64,000 nucleotides of DNA from JAQVEB01 sp028698105 (GTDB lineage: Bacteria > Bacteroidota > Bacteroidia > Bacteroidales > Dysgonomonadaceae). Position numbers and translations under genes: made by a program. Positions 19,168 through 27,619 of this stretch are shown here, in pieces (positions within the stretch are counted from its first letter, which is position 1; each line of letters opens with the position of its first letter). The notes under the pieces are model-generated. The model saw only the letters and a program-made list of their open reading frames with translations. It ran no database searches and was not told the DNA's origin. The stretch lies in NCBI GenBank assembly GCA_964293155.1, contig CAXYYA010000006.1, positions 37,845 to 101,844 on the forward strand. Reading direction: 5' to 3'.

Positions 19168-19175
19168 TATCTTTG
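19168..19175 (+). promoter_or_regulatory. -7 promoter element of the TPR/PD40-like gene
   Basis: TATCTTTG ends 20 bp before the ATG at 19196; it probably drives the TPR/PD40, NfeD and FloA genes together. Confidence 0.5.
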
Positions 19176-19195
19176 AGAATTGGAATTTTTTGGCA

Positions 19196-20626
19196 ATGAA
19201 ATTACGCTTTTTGTTTTATATTCTAACTTTAATTTCTACTTGGATTACCATTCAGGGACAAACTATCGCTGATGCCAAACAATTATTTTCCGAAGGAAAG
19301 TTTGCCGAGGCCCTTCCTGTGTTAAAATCCGAATATGCGCTCAATCCCGAATCCGCTGAATTGAACGAGTTGTTGGGGATTTCCGCCTACAAAACCGGAA
19401 ATATTGCCCTGGCGGAAAAATGCCTCGCCTTTGCTTCGCAAAAAAGACAAGCCGAAGCTTCGTTATACTTGGGCGAATTGTATGCACGCATGTACCGGTT
19501 TTCAGATGCCGAGAAGGAGTTTGCCAAATACGAGCGCGCGAAAAGACGCGATAAAAACGCGTTATCGGTGTTGGAAGAAAAAAGAAGGTATGCCGATCAA
19601 TTAAAGAAACTTATTCGTCGAACCGAAAACATTCAGATCATTGACAGTCTGGTCGTTCCAAAACCCGATTTTTTGCAAGCCTATCATTTGAGCGCTTCAG
19701 CCGGATCGTTGATGCCGGTAAACGATTTTTTCAAAAATTTATCTGCCGGTTCGCTGCCCCTGTTTCTGAACGAACGCAAGGACAAAGTGTACTTTCCGCA
19801 GAGAGATTCCCTGAAAGGTTGGGATATTTACTCTATGGAAAAGCTGTTGGATAACTTCGGTAACCAGAAGTTACTTCCCGACAACATCAACGACAAAGGC
19901 GACCAGGCCTATCCGTTTGTAATGGCCGACGGACTCACGACCTATTTTGCTTCCTCGGGACATAACTCCATGGGCGGATACGATATGTACATCACGCGAT
20001 ATAATTTAGCATCGGATTCTTACCTGAATCCCAACCAGTTGAACATGCCGTTCAATTCGCCGTTCAACGATTACATGCTGGCCGTTGACGAAGAAAAGGG
20101 CGTGGGCTGGTTTGCCACCGACCGGTTTCAACCCGTTGATTCGGTTTGCGTTTACACGTTTATCCCTAATCCGCGGGTAACATTGGTGGATAGCGCCGAT
20201 GAGAATTACATGACCGGGAGAGCACGAATCGCTTCGCTTCGCGATACATGGCAACCGGGTGTGGATTACACGGCATTGATCGCAACCGCAAAACAAAACA
20301 CCGTGCCAACGATTGCTGACGCAAAACAAGGCGATTTCGCCTTTGTGATTGACGACGCCCGAACCTATCACCGGCTGGGGGATTTCAGGAATCCGTCAGC
20401 ACGCGAACTCTATGCCAAGGTCATCAACCTGCAAAAAGAGCTCAACCGGAATCAGGAGGAGCTCGCAGCACGCCGCGAACAATACCGGCAAAGTGGTGCC
20501 GATGCCCGAAGCAATCTTTCCGCTTCCATTTTATCGCTGGAAAGAGCCGTGGAAGCGCTTTACAGAGAAATTCAACAACTTACGGTTCAGAGCCGTAACC
20601 AAGAGATAAGAAACACGTTTAATTAA
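19196..20626 (+). CDS. Exported TPR / PD40-like repeat protein
   Basis: 476 residues with a signal peptide (about 1-22, ending IQGQ). TPR-like helices span about 25-140 (AKQLFSEGKFAEALPVLKSEY and following). A PD40/beta-propeller-like middle contains ADGLTTYFASSGHNSMGGYDMYITRYN, and the C-terminus (about 405-470) is a charged coiled coil. The PD40 segment resembles the one in OmpA-associated outer-membrane proteins of Bacteroidota, but no OmpA domain is present. Function is unknown; an envelope scaffold role is a guess. The start ATG is 6 bp after an in-frame TTG. NfeD starts 17 bp downstream. Confidence 0.75.
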   Translation: MKLRFLFYILTLISTWITIQGQTIADAKQLFSEGKFAEALPVLKSEYALNPESAELNELLGISAYKTGNIALAEKCLAFASQKRQAEASLYLGELYARMYRFSDAEKEFAKYERAKRRDKNALSVLEEKRRYADQLKKLIRRTENIQIIDSLVVPKPDFLQAYHLSASAGSLMPVNDFFKNLSAGSLPLFLNERKDKVYFPQRDSLKGWDIYSMEKLLDNFGNQKLLPDNINDKGDQAYPFVMADGLTTYFASSGHNSMGGYDMYITRYNLASDSYLNPNQLNMPFNSPFNDYMLAVDEEKGVGWFATDRFQPVDSVCVYTFIPNPRVTLVDSADENYMTGRARIASLRDTWQPGVDYTALIATAKQNTVPTIADAKQGDFAFVIDDARTYHRLGDFRNPSARELYAKVINLQKELNRNQEELAARREQYRQSGADARSNLSASILSLERAVEALYREIQQLTVQSRNQEIRNTFN

Positions 20627-20643
20627 CCCTTCATACAAAAAAT

Positions 20644-21129
20644 ATGAGTTTCGACCTTATTATCGTCTCCGTTGTTATTTTGCTGGGAATTATTTTCCTG
20701 CTGTTGGAGATTTTTTTGTTGCCGGGCGTAGGTATCGCCGGTATCGCGGGACTGTTGTTTGTGCTTGGCGGCATTGTGTATGCCTATTTATACATCGGCC
20801 CGACGGCGGGGAACATTTTGCTCGTAGCGACCGCACTGCTTATTGGAGGCGGTTTTGTGGCGTTGCTCAAGTCGAAATCGCTCGAAAAAATAGGGCTGAA
20901 AGCCGAGATAAAAGATTCCGTGGATAACAGCGATCTGCAAAAAATCGCCGTGGGAGACACCGGCAGCGCCGTTTCGCGATTAAACCCGATGGGAAAAGTA
21001 ATGGTAAACGGCATTATGTTTGAAGCGAAATCGCTTGATCGCGAGATGATTGACGAAGACTCCGAAATTGAGGTCGTAAAGATCAACACATCCAATATTA
21101 TTGTAAAATCAAAAGAAACAATCATTTAA
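20644..21129 (+). CDS. NfeD-family membrane protein
   Basis: 161 residues with three to four hydrophobic segments (about 5-78), then a C-terminal OB-fold-like domain (about 95-158: VGDTGSAVSRLNPMGKVMVNG and following). This short form without a protease domain is the NfeD type found beside flotillin-like proteins. It probably works with FloA, encoded 24 bp downstream, in membrane-microdomain organisation; that pairing is well known in Bacillus (yqeZ-floA-yqfB). Confidence 0.88.
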   Translation: MSFDLIIVSVVILLGIIFLLLEIFLLPGVGIAGIAGLLFVLGGIVYAYLYIGPTAGNILLVATALLIGGGFVALLKSKSLEKIGLKAEIKDSVDNSDLQKIAVGDTGSAVSRLNPMGKVMVNGIMFEAKSLDREMIDEDSEIEVVKINTSNIIVKSKETII

Positions 21130-21153
21130 ATATAAACTTAAAAATTTTAATTT

Positions 21154-22140
21154 ATGGAATTCAGTTTAATTATCATTATTGCGATAATCGTAATTTTCGT
21201 ACTAATTTTCTTCCATTACGTACCTTTTTTCTTGTGGATCAACGCATTATCGGCAGGAGTCCGCATTTCGCTGGTTCAACTGTTCCTGATGCGCCTGCGC
21301 CGCGTGCCGCCGCACACCATCGTTTACGCGATGATCGAGGCCCACAAGGCTGGGTTGAAAAACGTAACGCGGGATAACCTCGAAGCGCATTACCTGGCCG
21401 GAGGACACGTGGAAAAAGTGGTTCACGCACTCGTTTCGGCCTCCAAAGCCAATATTGATTTGCCGTTTCAAATGGCAACGGCCATTGACCTTGCCGGACG
21501 CGATGTGTTGGAAGCCGTGCAAATGTCAGTAAACCCGAAAGTAATTGACACACCGCCTGTTACGGCCGTGGCTATTGACGGTATTCAGTTGATCGCCAAA
21601 GCGCGTGTAACGGTTCGCGCCAACATCAAGCAGTTGGTCGGCGGAGCCGGCGAAGAAACCGTGCTGGCACGTGTAGGCGAAGGTATTGTATCGTCCATCG
21701 GTTCCGCAGCGTCTCATAAATCGGTATTGGAAAACCCCGATTCAATCTCGAAGCTCGTGCTGAAAAAAGGGTTGGATGCAGGAACCGCCTTTGAGATCCT
21801 TTCCATTGATATTGCCGATATTGACATAGGCAAAAATATCGGCGCTGTGCTGCAAATGGATCAGGCGCAAGCCGACAAAAACATCGCGCAGGCCCGCGCC
21901 GAAGAGCGTCGCGCCATGGCCATCGCCCTGGAACAGGAAATGAAAGCCAAAGCGCAGGAAGCCCGCGCAAAAGTTATTGAAGCCGAAGTACAAATCCCGA
22001 TGGCCATGGCCGAAGCTTTCCGCAGCGGAAACCTGGGAATTATGGATTATTACCGGTTTCAAAACATAAAAGCCGACACCGATATGCGCGATGCTATTGC
22101 CAAACCACAAGGTGGAGAAAAAAAAGAAAGTTCAAAATAA
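21154..22140 (+). CDS. floA: Flotillin-like protein FloA
   Basis: 328 residues. An N-terminal membrane hairpin (about 4-30) is followed by the FloA/UPF0365 domain, with [35 protein letters not shown] and the Ala/Glu-rich helix [25 protein letters not shown]. Bacterial flotillins organise lipid-raft-like microdomains in the cytoplasmic membrane. The length matches the family (about 330). It is the last gene of the group; a composite palindrome follows the stop. Confidence 0.93.
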   Translation: MEFSLIIIIAIIVIFVLIFFHYVPFFLWINALSAGVRISLVQLFLMRLRRVPPHTIVYAMIEAHKAGLKNVTRDNLEAHYLAGGHVEKVVHALVSASKANIDLPFQMATAIDLAGRDVLEAVQMSVNPKVIDTPPVTAVAIDGIQLIAKARVTVRANIKQLVGGAGEETVLARVGEGIVSSIGSAASHKSVLENPDSISKLVLKKGLDAGTAFEILSIDIADIDIGKNIGAVLQMDQAQADKNIAQARAEERRAMAIALEQEMKAKAQEARAKVIEAEVQIPMAMAEAFRSGNLGIMDYYRFQNIKADTDMRDAIAKPQGGEKKESSK

Positions 22141-22144
22141 CCCC

Positions 22145-22205
22145 TGTAGAGACGCGATGCATCGCGTCTTAATAACACAAAGACACAAAGCATTGTGTCT
22201 CTACA
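22145..22205. repeat. Composite REP-like palindromic element (GTAGAGACG family)
   Basis: Outer arms TGTAGAGAC (22145-22153) and GTCTCTACA (22197-22205) enclose two hairpins: the perfect 18-bp palindrome GACGCGATGCATCGCGTC (22151-22168) and AGACACAA-AGCA-TTGTGTCT (22181-22200). It looks like two facing REP units. It sits between floA and the phosphorylase and ends one base before an ATG at 22207. Confidence 0.75.
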
Positions 22206-22218
22206 AATGTATCCTATT

Positions 22219-23085
22219 ATGAGAATAATCCCCGAATCTGAATTTATCATCAATCCCGATGGGAGCGCTTTTCATCTGCACATTAAACCCGATCAGTTAT
22301 CGGACAAAATTGTGATGATGGGCGATCCCGCCCGGGTGACCATGACCGCCTCGTTTTTCGACAGCATTGAGTGCGACGTGCAAAGCCGCGAATTTCACAC
22401 CGTTACGGGAACTTACAAAGGAAAAAGAATTACGGCACTCTCTCACGGTATCGGAACCGATAACATTGACATCGTCCTCACCGAACTGGATGCGTTGGCG
22501 AACATTGATTTCGAAACGCGAAGCGTGAAAAAGGAGTTCAAACAACTGACCATGATCCGCGTGGGTACTTCGGGCGGCATGCAACCGCATTGCCCCGTGG
22601 GATCGTACGTGGTTTCGGAAAAATCCATCGGATTAGACGGGCTGATTCACTACTATGCCGGGTCGAAAGAAATCAGGGAGGAAGATTTCGAAGAAGCGTT
22701 CCAGAAGCACGTAAACTGGTCGCCGTACAATTGCGTGCCTTATGTGGTGAGCGCCGATGAAGAGTTGGTAGAACGCATCGGTTACGATATGATAAAAGGC
22801 GTAACCGCCTCGGCAATAGGATTCTACGGCCCGCAAGGGCGCTACGTCAGGCTTGCGCTCGCCGATCCCGATCTGAACGCGAAAATCGAATCGTTTCGTT
22901 TTGGCGATTATTCCATCACCAATTATGAAATGGAAAGCTCGGCCATAGCTGGTCTGGGGCGGCTTATGGGGCATAAAGCCATGACGGTTTGCGCCATTAT
23001 CGCCAACCGGGTTGCGCTAAAATCGAATGCCGATTACAAAGGTTCCACCGAAGACCTTATTAAAATTGTTTTAGACAGAATCTAA
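22219..23085 (+). CDS. Nucleoside phosphorylase (uridine phosphorylase-like)
   Basis: 288 residues of the PNP/UDP phosphorylase family. Visible motifs are MMGDPARV near the N-terminus (phosphate binding), RVGTSGGMQP (phosphate/ribose site) and NYEMESSAIAGL (ribose-binding Met-Glu). The family phosphorolyses nucleosides to base and (deoxy)ribose 1-phosphate. I chose ATG 22219 (MRIIPESEFIINPDGS) because it matches the family start; ATG 22207 and GTG 22195 are upstream in frame, the latter inside the palindromic repeat. The NupG-like transporter at 26332 could supply its substrate. Confidence 0.88.
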   Translation: MRIIPESEFIINPDGSAFHLHIKPDQLSDKIVMMGDPARVTMTASFFDSIECDVQSREFHTVTGTYKGKRITALSHGIGTDNIDIVLTELDALANIDFETRSVKKEFKQLTMIRVGTSGGMQPHCPVGSYVVSEKSIGLDGLIHYYAGSKEIREEDFEEAFQKHVNWSPYNCVPYVVSADEELVERIGYDMIKGVTASAIGFYGPQGRYVRLALADPDLNAKIESFRFGDYSITNYEMESSAIAGLGRLMGHKAMTVCAIIANRVALKSNADYKGSTEDLIKIVLDRI

Positions 23086-23128
23086 TATAATTATCAACTT
23101 ACTTACTAATCAATCAAAAGTAACAAAA

Positions 23129-25951
23129 ATGAAAAAAATCTTACTATTTGCCTTTATTGTAACAAGTTTCGTTACAATGGCGCAACAAAATCCACCGGTG
23201 CCCATAGATCCAAACGTCCGTAAAGGCGTACTGGAAAACGGGTTAACCTATTACATCCGTCAAAACAAACTACCGGAAAACCGCGCCGATTTTTACATCG
23301 CGCAAAAGGTCGGTTCCATGCAGGAAGAAGACGCTCAGGCAGGCTTGGCACACTTTCTGGAACACATGGCTTTTAACGGCACAACCAACTATCCGGGAAA
23401 AAATATGCTTGATTATCTGCAGGATAACGGCATTAAGTTTGGCACAAACATCAACGCTTACACCTCTTTCGACCAAACCGTGTATTATATGACCGATGTT
23501 CCCACCACAAACGAAAAGCTGGTGGATTCGTGTCTTCTGGTCCTCTACGATTGGTCAAACGGCATTGCTTTGCAGGACGATGAAATTGAAAAAGAGCGTG
23601 GCGTGATCCGCGAGGAGTGGCGCACACGCGGCGGCGCGCAATCGCGCCTGTGGGAGAAAATGCTTCCCGTGATGTACAAAGACAGCAAATACGCAAACCG
23701 TCTTCCGATAGGAAAAATAGATGTGATCAACAACTTCAAACCGAAAGAAATTCGCGACTATTACCACAAATGGTATCGTCCCGATTTACAAGGGATTATC
23801 GTTGTAGGTGATTTCGATCCTGCGAAGATGGAACAAAAAGTGAAAGACCTTTTCGGAAAAATCCCGGCTCCGGTGAATCCGGCAAAACGCGAATATTTCC
23901 CGGTGCCCGATAACGAAAAACCCATCGTTTCCATCGCCACCGATCCCGAAGCTACCCGCACGCAACTAATGGTTTTCTACAAACACGATCCCGTGCCCGA
24001 CGAAATAAAACTCACGCAGGCCGGAATGGCAATTGATTACATCAAATCGGCCGCATCAACAATGATCAACGAGCGTTTTCGCGAAATGACGCAAAAACCC
24101 AACGCTCCCTTTATGTATGCGTACGCTTACGACGGCGACTATTTCGTGGCAAAAACCAAAGATGCCTGGACGGTGGTCGCTTCTTCGGCCGACGATAAGA
24201 TTGACGATGCCTTATCGGCAATGATACGCGAAACGGAACGCGTGAAACGCTTCGGATTCACGGCGTCGGAATATGACCGCGCACGCAGCAATATCCTGAA
24301 AAATTATGAAAATGCTTACAACAATCGCGATAAAGAGAAAAACAGCCGCTATTCGCAGGAATATGTGCGCAATTTCACCGATAGCGAACCCATTCCGGGA
24401 ATCGAGTACGAGTACAATCTGGTAAACATGATCGCCCCGAACGTTCCGGTGGAAGCCATCAATCAGACCATAGCGCAACTCATTAACGACAAGAACATGG
24501 TTATTTCCGTTTCAGGGCCCGAAAAAGAAGGGTTGGTTTATCCTACGGTTGCAGAGATAACTTCATTGATAGCGAACGTTGAAGCCGAAAAAATTGAAGC
24601 ATACAAAGAAGAAGTTTCCAACGAACCGTTGGTTGCCACACCTCCCGCTCCCGGGAAAATCACAAAAACGGAACAGGACGCCAAACTCGGTGCAACCGTA
24701 TGGACGCTGCAAAACGGCATGAACGTAATCCTGAAACCGACCGATTTTAAAGACGACCAAATTTTGATGACCGCTTCCAGCGTGGGCGGAACTTCGCAAT
24801 TTGCTATGCAAGACCCCATTAACGCCAAGCAGATGGGCAGCGTAATGACGCTGGGCGGCGTAGGCAATTTCAGCGCTACCGGCCTCACAAAGGCACTCGC
24901 GGGAAAAACAGCTTCGGCAAGTCCCACAATATCGCTCACCACGCAGGGATTTAGCGGCTCATCTTCGATAAAAGACTTCGAAACGATGTTGCAACTTGTG
25001 TACCTGTATTTCACTGCACCCAGAAGCGATGAAGACGCGTTCAAATCGTACCTGCAACGCACCGAAGCTCAACTCAAAAACATGGAAGCCGAACCCATGG
25101 TGGCTTTCAGCGATGCGGCAACCAAAGCGTTGTATGGCGACAACCCGATAACGAAACGCATAAAAGTGGAAGACCTCTCGAAGATTGATTACAAACGCAT
25201 CATGGAAATGTATAAACAGCAATTCATCAATCCGGGCAGTTTCGTATTCACTTTTGTGGGCAACATTGATGAAGCCAAAGTAAAACCGGTGGTTGAGCAG
25301 TATCTGGCATCGTTAAAAGGACAAGCCGTGAAAGGCGAGTTTATCAAAGTACCGTTGGATTTCACCAAAGGCAAGGCCGAAAATATCTTCCAACGCGAGA
25401 TGAAAAACCCGAAAGCTTCGGTTTTTGATGCGCTGACCGGTAAAATGGATCGCAACCTGAAAAATAACATCACCATGAGCATGCTTGATCAGATTCTCGA
25501 TATCGTTTATACCGAAAAAATTCGCGAAGACGAAGGCGGAACCTACGGTGTGTACACGAATGGCAGTATTTCGCGTTATCCCGAAAACCAAACGGTGCTT
25601 CAGATCATTTTCGATACCGATCCGGCCAAAATGGAAAAACTGAATGCCATCATCAAGAACGAATTAAAAGGAATTGCCGCCAACGGCCCTCGCAGTGTTG
25701 ATTTCAGCAAAGTAAAAGAATATATGTTGAAAGAATACAACGAAAATCTGAAAGAAAACGGCTATTGGCTCGGGGTTCTCAACACCCGCTATTTCTATGA
25801 TGAAGACAACCACTCCGATTACCTGAACACGTTAAATTCCATAACGGCGAAAGACATTCAGGCTTTCGCTAAGAAATTCATGGATCAGGGCAACGAAGTT
25901 ACAGTTGTGATGATGCCGGAGGAGACAGCGGCAAAAGAAAACGCAAAATAA
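23129..25951 (+). CDS. M16-family zinc metallopeptidase, exported
   Basis: 940 residues with a signal peptide (about 1-18, ending TMAQ). The inverted zinc motif HFLEH (His75, Glu78, His79) sits in GLAHFLEHMAFNGTTNYP, with the distal glutamate in EIEKERGVIREEW. Two N-terminal-type and two C-terminal-type M16 lobes fill the length, as in full-length pitrilysin-like proteins; the second half lacks HxxEH. It is probably a periplasmic peptidase degrading peptides. The gene ends before a palindromic repeat that also looks like a terminator. Confidence 0.92.
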   Translation: MKKILLFAFIVTSFVTMAQQNPPVPIDPNVRKGVLENGLTYYIRQNKLPENRADFYIAQKVGSMQEEDAQAGLAHFLEHMAFNGTTNYPGKNMLDYLQDNGIKFGTNINAYTSFDQTVYYMTDVPTTNEKLVDSCLLVLYDWSNGIALQDDEIEKERGVIREEWRTRGGAQSRLWEKMLPVMYKDSKYANRLPIGKIDVINNFKPKEIRDYYHKWYRPDLQGIIVVGDFDPAKMEQKVKDLFGKIPAPVNPAKREYFPVPDNEKPIVSIATDPEATRTQLMVFYKHDPVPDEIKLTQAGMAIDYIKSAASTMINERFREMTQKPNAPFMYAYAYDGDYFVAKTKDAWTVVASSADDKIDDALSAMIRETERVKRFGFTASEYDRARSNILKNYENAYNNRDKEKNSRYSQEYVRNFTDSEPIPGIEYEYNLVNMIAPNVPVEAINQTIAQLINDKNMVISVSGPEKEGLVYPTVAEITSLIANVEAEKIEAYKEEVSNEPLVATPPAPGKITKTEQDAKLGATVWTLQNGMNVILKPTDFKDDQILMTASSVGGTSQFAMQDPINAKQMGSVMTLGGVGNFSATGLTKALAGKTASASPTISLTTQGFSGSSSIKDFETMLQLVYLYFTAPRSDEDAFKSYLQRTEAQLKNMEAEPMVAFSDAATKALYGDNPITKRIKVEDLSKIDYKRIMEMYKQQFINPGSFVFTFVGNIDEAKVKPVVEQYLASLKGQAVKGEFIKVPLDFTKGKAENIFQREMKNPKASVFDALTGKMDRNLKNNITMSMLDQILDIVYTEKIREDEGGTYGVYTNGSISRYPENQTVLQIIFDTDPAKMEKLNAIIKNELKGIAANGPRSVDFSKVKEYMLKEYNENLKENGYWLGVLNTRYFYDEDNHSDYLNTLNSITAKDIQAFAKKFMDQGNEVTVVMMPEETAAKENAK

Positions 25952-25978
25952 AATTTATTTGTGCTGTATAGAAACGAG

Positions 25979-26011
25979 TAGAGACGTTGCGGGGCAACGT
26001 CTCTATTGTTT
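25979..26011. terminator. REP-like palindrome acting as terminator after the M16 gene
   Basis: TAGAGACGTTGC (25979-25990), loop GGG, GCAACGTCTCTA (25994-26005), then TTGTTTTTT. The 12-bp perfect stem plus T run fits a rho-independent terminator, and the arms belong to the same GTAGAGACG repeat family as 17962 and 22145. Confidence 0.7.
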
Positions 26012-26065
26012 TTTATAACGAAACATCAGCCAATTCAGAACCGGCCGGTTGCTTCGATTTTTAAT

Positions 26066-26330
26066 TTAACGCGAGTTCGATGTAAGAAAAGATGTTATTA
26101 TATTAAAAATAAGCTAATAAGGTTCTGTTTTACTATGTTTTAAATTCTACTAAGGTTAATAAAAATACAAATAAGGTTATTTTGTTCCATTTAAAACCTT
26201 ATTTTCTCCCACAACCTTAGTACAAACATGGTTGGGCAAGGATTAAAACCCTGCTTGCAGCAGGCAAGCTTATTACCTTATTTATTATCAGTAGATTTCA
26301 ACTAAAATCCTTACGTCGAACTCACGTTAA
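26066..26330. mobile_element. MITE-like element with about 21-bp terminal inverted repeats
   Basis: The ends are TTAACGCGAGTTCGATGTAA(G) at 26066-26086 and its inverted copy at 26310-26330 (CTTACGTCGAACTCACGTTA(A)), differing at two positions. The 265-bp element has no ORF and is AT-rich. Inside, AAGGTT or AACCTT recurs at least five times, and there are alternative hairpins around CCTGCTTGCAGCAGG. This explains most of the 380-bp gap between the M16 gene and the MFS gene; the right end touches the MFS stop codon. No clear target-site duplication is seen by eye. Confidence 0.6.
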
Positions 26331-26331
26331 T

Positions 26332-27576
26332 TTATAGTTCCAACTCCAATTGCTTCGGCTGATACCGGTATCTGAACAGAAAAACAAAAAGTATCGCCAC
26401 CACCAAAGCATATCCGGCAAACACGAACCATGCCTTCGGCCAGCCCGCCATGTCCACCACCTTGCCTGCGGCATAAGAACCAAGGAAAGCGCCAAAACCG
26501 TTTGTCATTATCATGAAAACACCCTGCGCGCTGGAGCGGATAGCCGGTTCGGTTTCGCGTTCCACGAAAAGAGAGCCCGAAATATTGAAAAAATCGAATG
26601 CCACGCCGTAAACGATCATGGAGAGGATAAGCATCCAAACGCCATCGCCGGGATTTCCGGCGCCGAGCAAGCCGAAACGCAGCACCCAGGCGATCATACT
26701 GATAAGCATCACTATTTTTATGCCGTATCGTTTAAGGAAGAACGGGATCAACAGAATGCAAAGCGTTTCTGAGAGTTGCGAAAGCGATATCAGAATATTG
26801 GCATGCTCAACTCCGAAAGTACCGGCATATTCGGGTATCTTTCCGAAATAATTCGTCAGATAATCGTTTGCGAAAGCGTTGGTTATTTGCAGTGCGACAC
26901 CCAGCAGCATGGAAAACACAAAGAAAATGGCCATTTTCTTGTCTTTGAACAACGCGAACGCGCGCAAGCCCAGTTTATCAACCCACGAAGTTTTATCGTG
27001 ATTGAGGTTCGTGGGGCAGTGAGGCAACGTGAACGAATAGACACCCAGTATCAACGCGATGAAAGCCGCGAAATACAACTGATACGCCGATTGCGTGAAT
27101 TTAACGCCGTCAATGATCATCAAATCCACCGCTATCATCGAAACAATAAATCCCACGGTTCCGAAAACCCGGATGGGCGGAAATGCCTTTATCGGCTCGT
27201 AGCCGTTGGATTCAAGAGCGTAATACGCCACGGAGTTCGATAAGGCAATGGTGGGCATGTAAAACAAAACCGTCAGCAGAATATAGGTGTACAGCGTGGC
27301 GTAATCGGTTCGCGGCGCCGCAAGGAAGAGAAACAAGGCCCCGAGCAAATGGCAAATTCCCAGTAACTTTTCCGCGGGCATCCACTTATCCGCAATAACA
27401 CCCATGATACCAGGCATAAAAAGCGACGCTATTCCCATGGTGGCGAAAAAACTCCCGATTTGCACACCTGTAAAATGCAGCGTGCCGCCTAAATATGCGC
27501 CCAAAGAAATTAACCATGCTCCCCAAACGGCGTATTGGAGAAAGTTCATGACGATAAGACGGATTTTCAGATTCAT
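26332..27576 (-). CDS. MFS nucleoside permease (NupG/NHS-like)
   Basis: 414 residues with about twelve hydrophobic segments. The N-terminus NFLQYAVWGAWLISLGAYL and the segment FFATMGIASLFMPGIMGVIADKW resemble nucleoside:H+ symporters of the NupG/XapB group. It would import nucleosides across the inner membrane. It is the last gene of a minus-strand run starting at dut, 43 bp after the EnvC-like gene. The C-terminal stop lies next to the right inverted repeat of the MITE-like element. A substrate other than nucleosides cannot be excluded. Confidence 0.82.
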   Translation of the reverse strand: MNLKIRLIVMNFLQYAVWGAWLISLGAYLGGTLHFTGVQIGSFFATMGIASLFMPGIMGVIADKWMPAEKLLGICHLLGALFLFLAAPRTDYATLYTYILLTVLFYMPTIALSNSVAYYALESNGYEPIKAFPPIRVFGTVGFIVSMIAVDLMIIDGVKFTQSAYQLYFAAFIALILGVYSFTLPHCPTNLNHDKTSWVDKLGLRAFALFKDKKMAIFFVFSMLLGVALQITNAFANDYLTNYFGKIPEYAGTFGVEHANILISLSQLSETLCILLIPFFLKRYGIKIVMLISMIAWVLRFGLLGAGNPGDGVWMLILSMIVYGVAFDFFNISGSLFVERETEPAIRSSAQGVFMIMTNGFGAFLGSYAAGKVVDMAGWPKAWFVFAGYALVVAILFVFLFRYRYQPKQLELEL

Positions 27577-27619
27577 GTTCTACGTTATATTGTTTAAAGT
27601 TTTTTGTAATAGGTAATTT

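Noticed and set aside
26020..26330. Small RNA or riboswitch upstream of the MFS gene
   Set aside because: The region is downstream of the MFS gene (which is on the minus strand), and the inverted ends better fit a mobile element.
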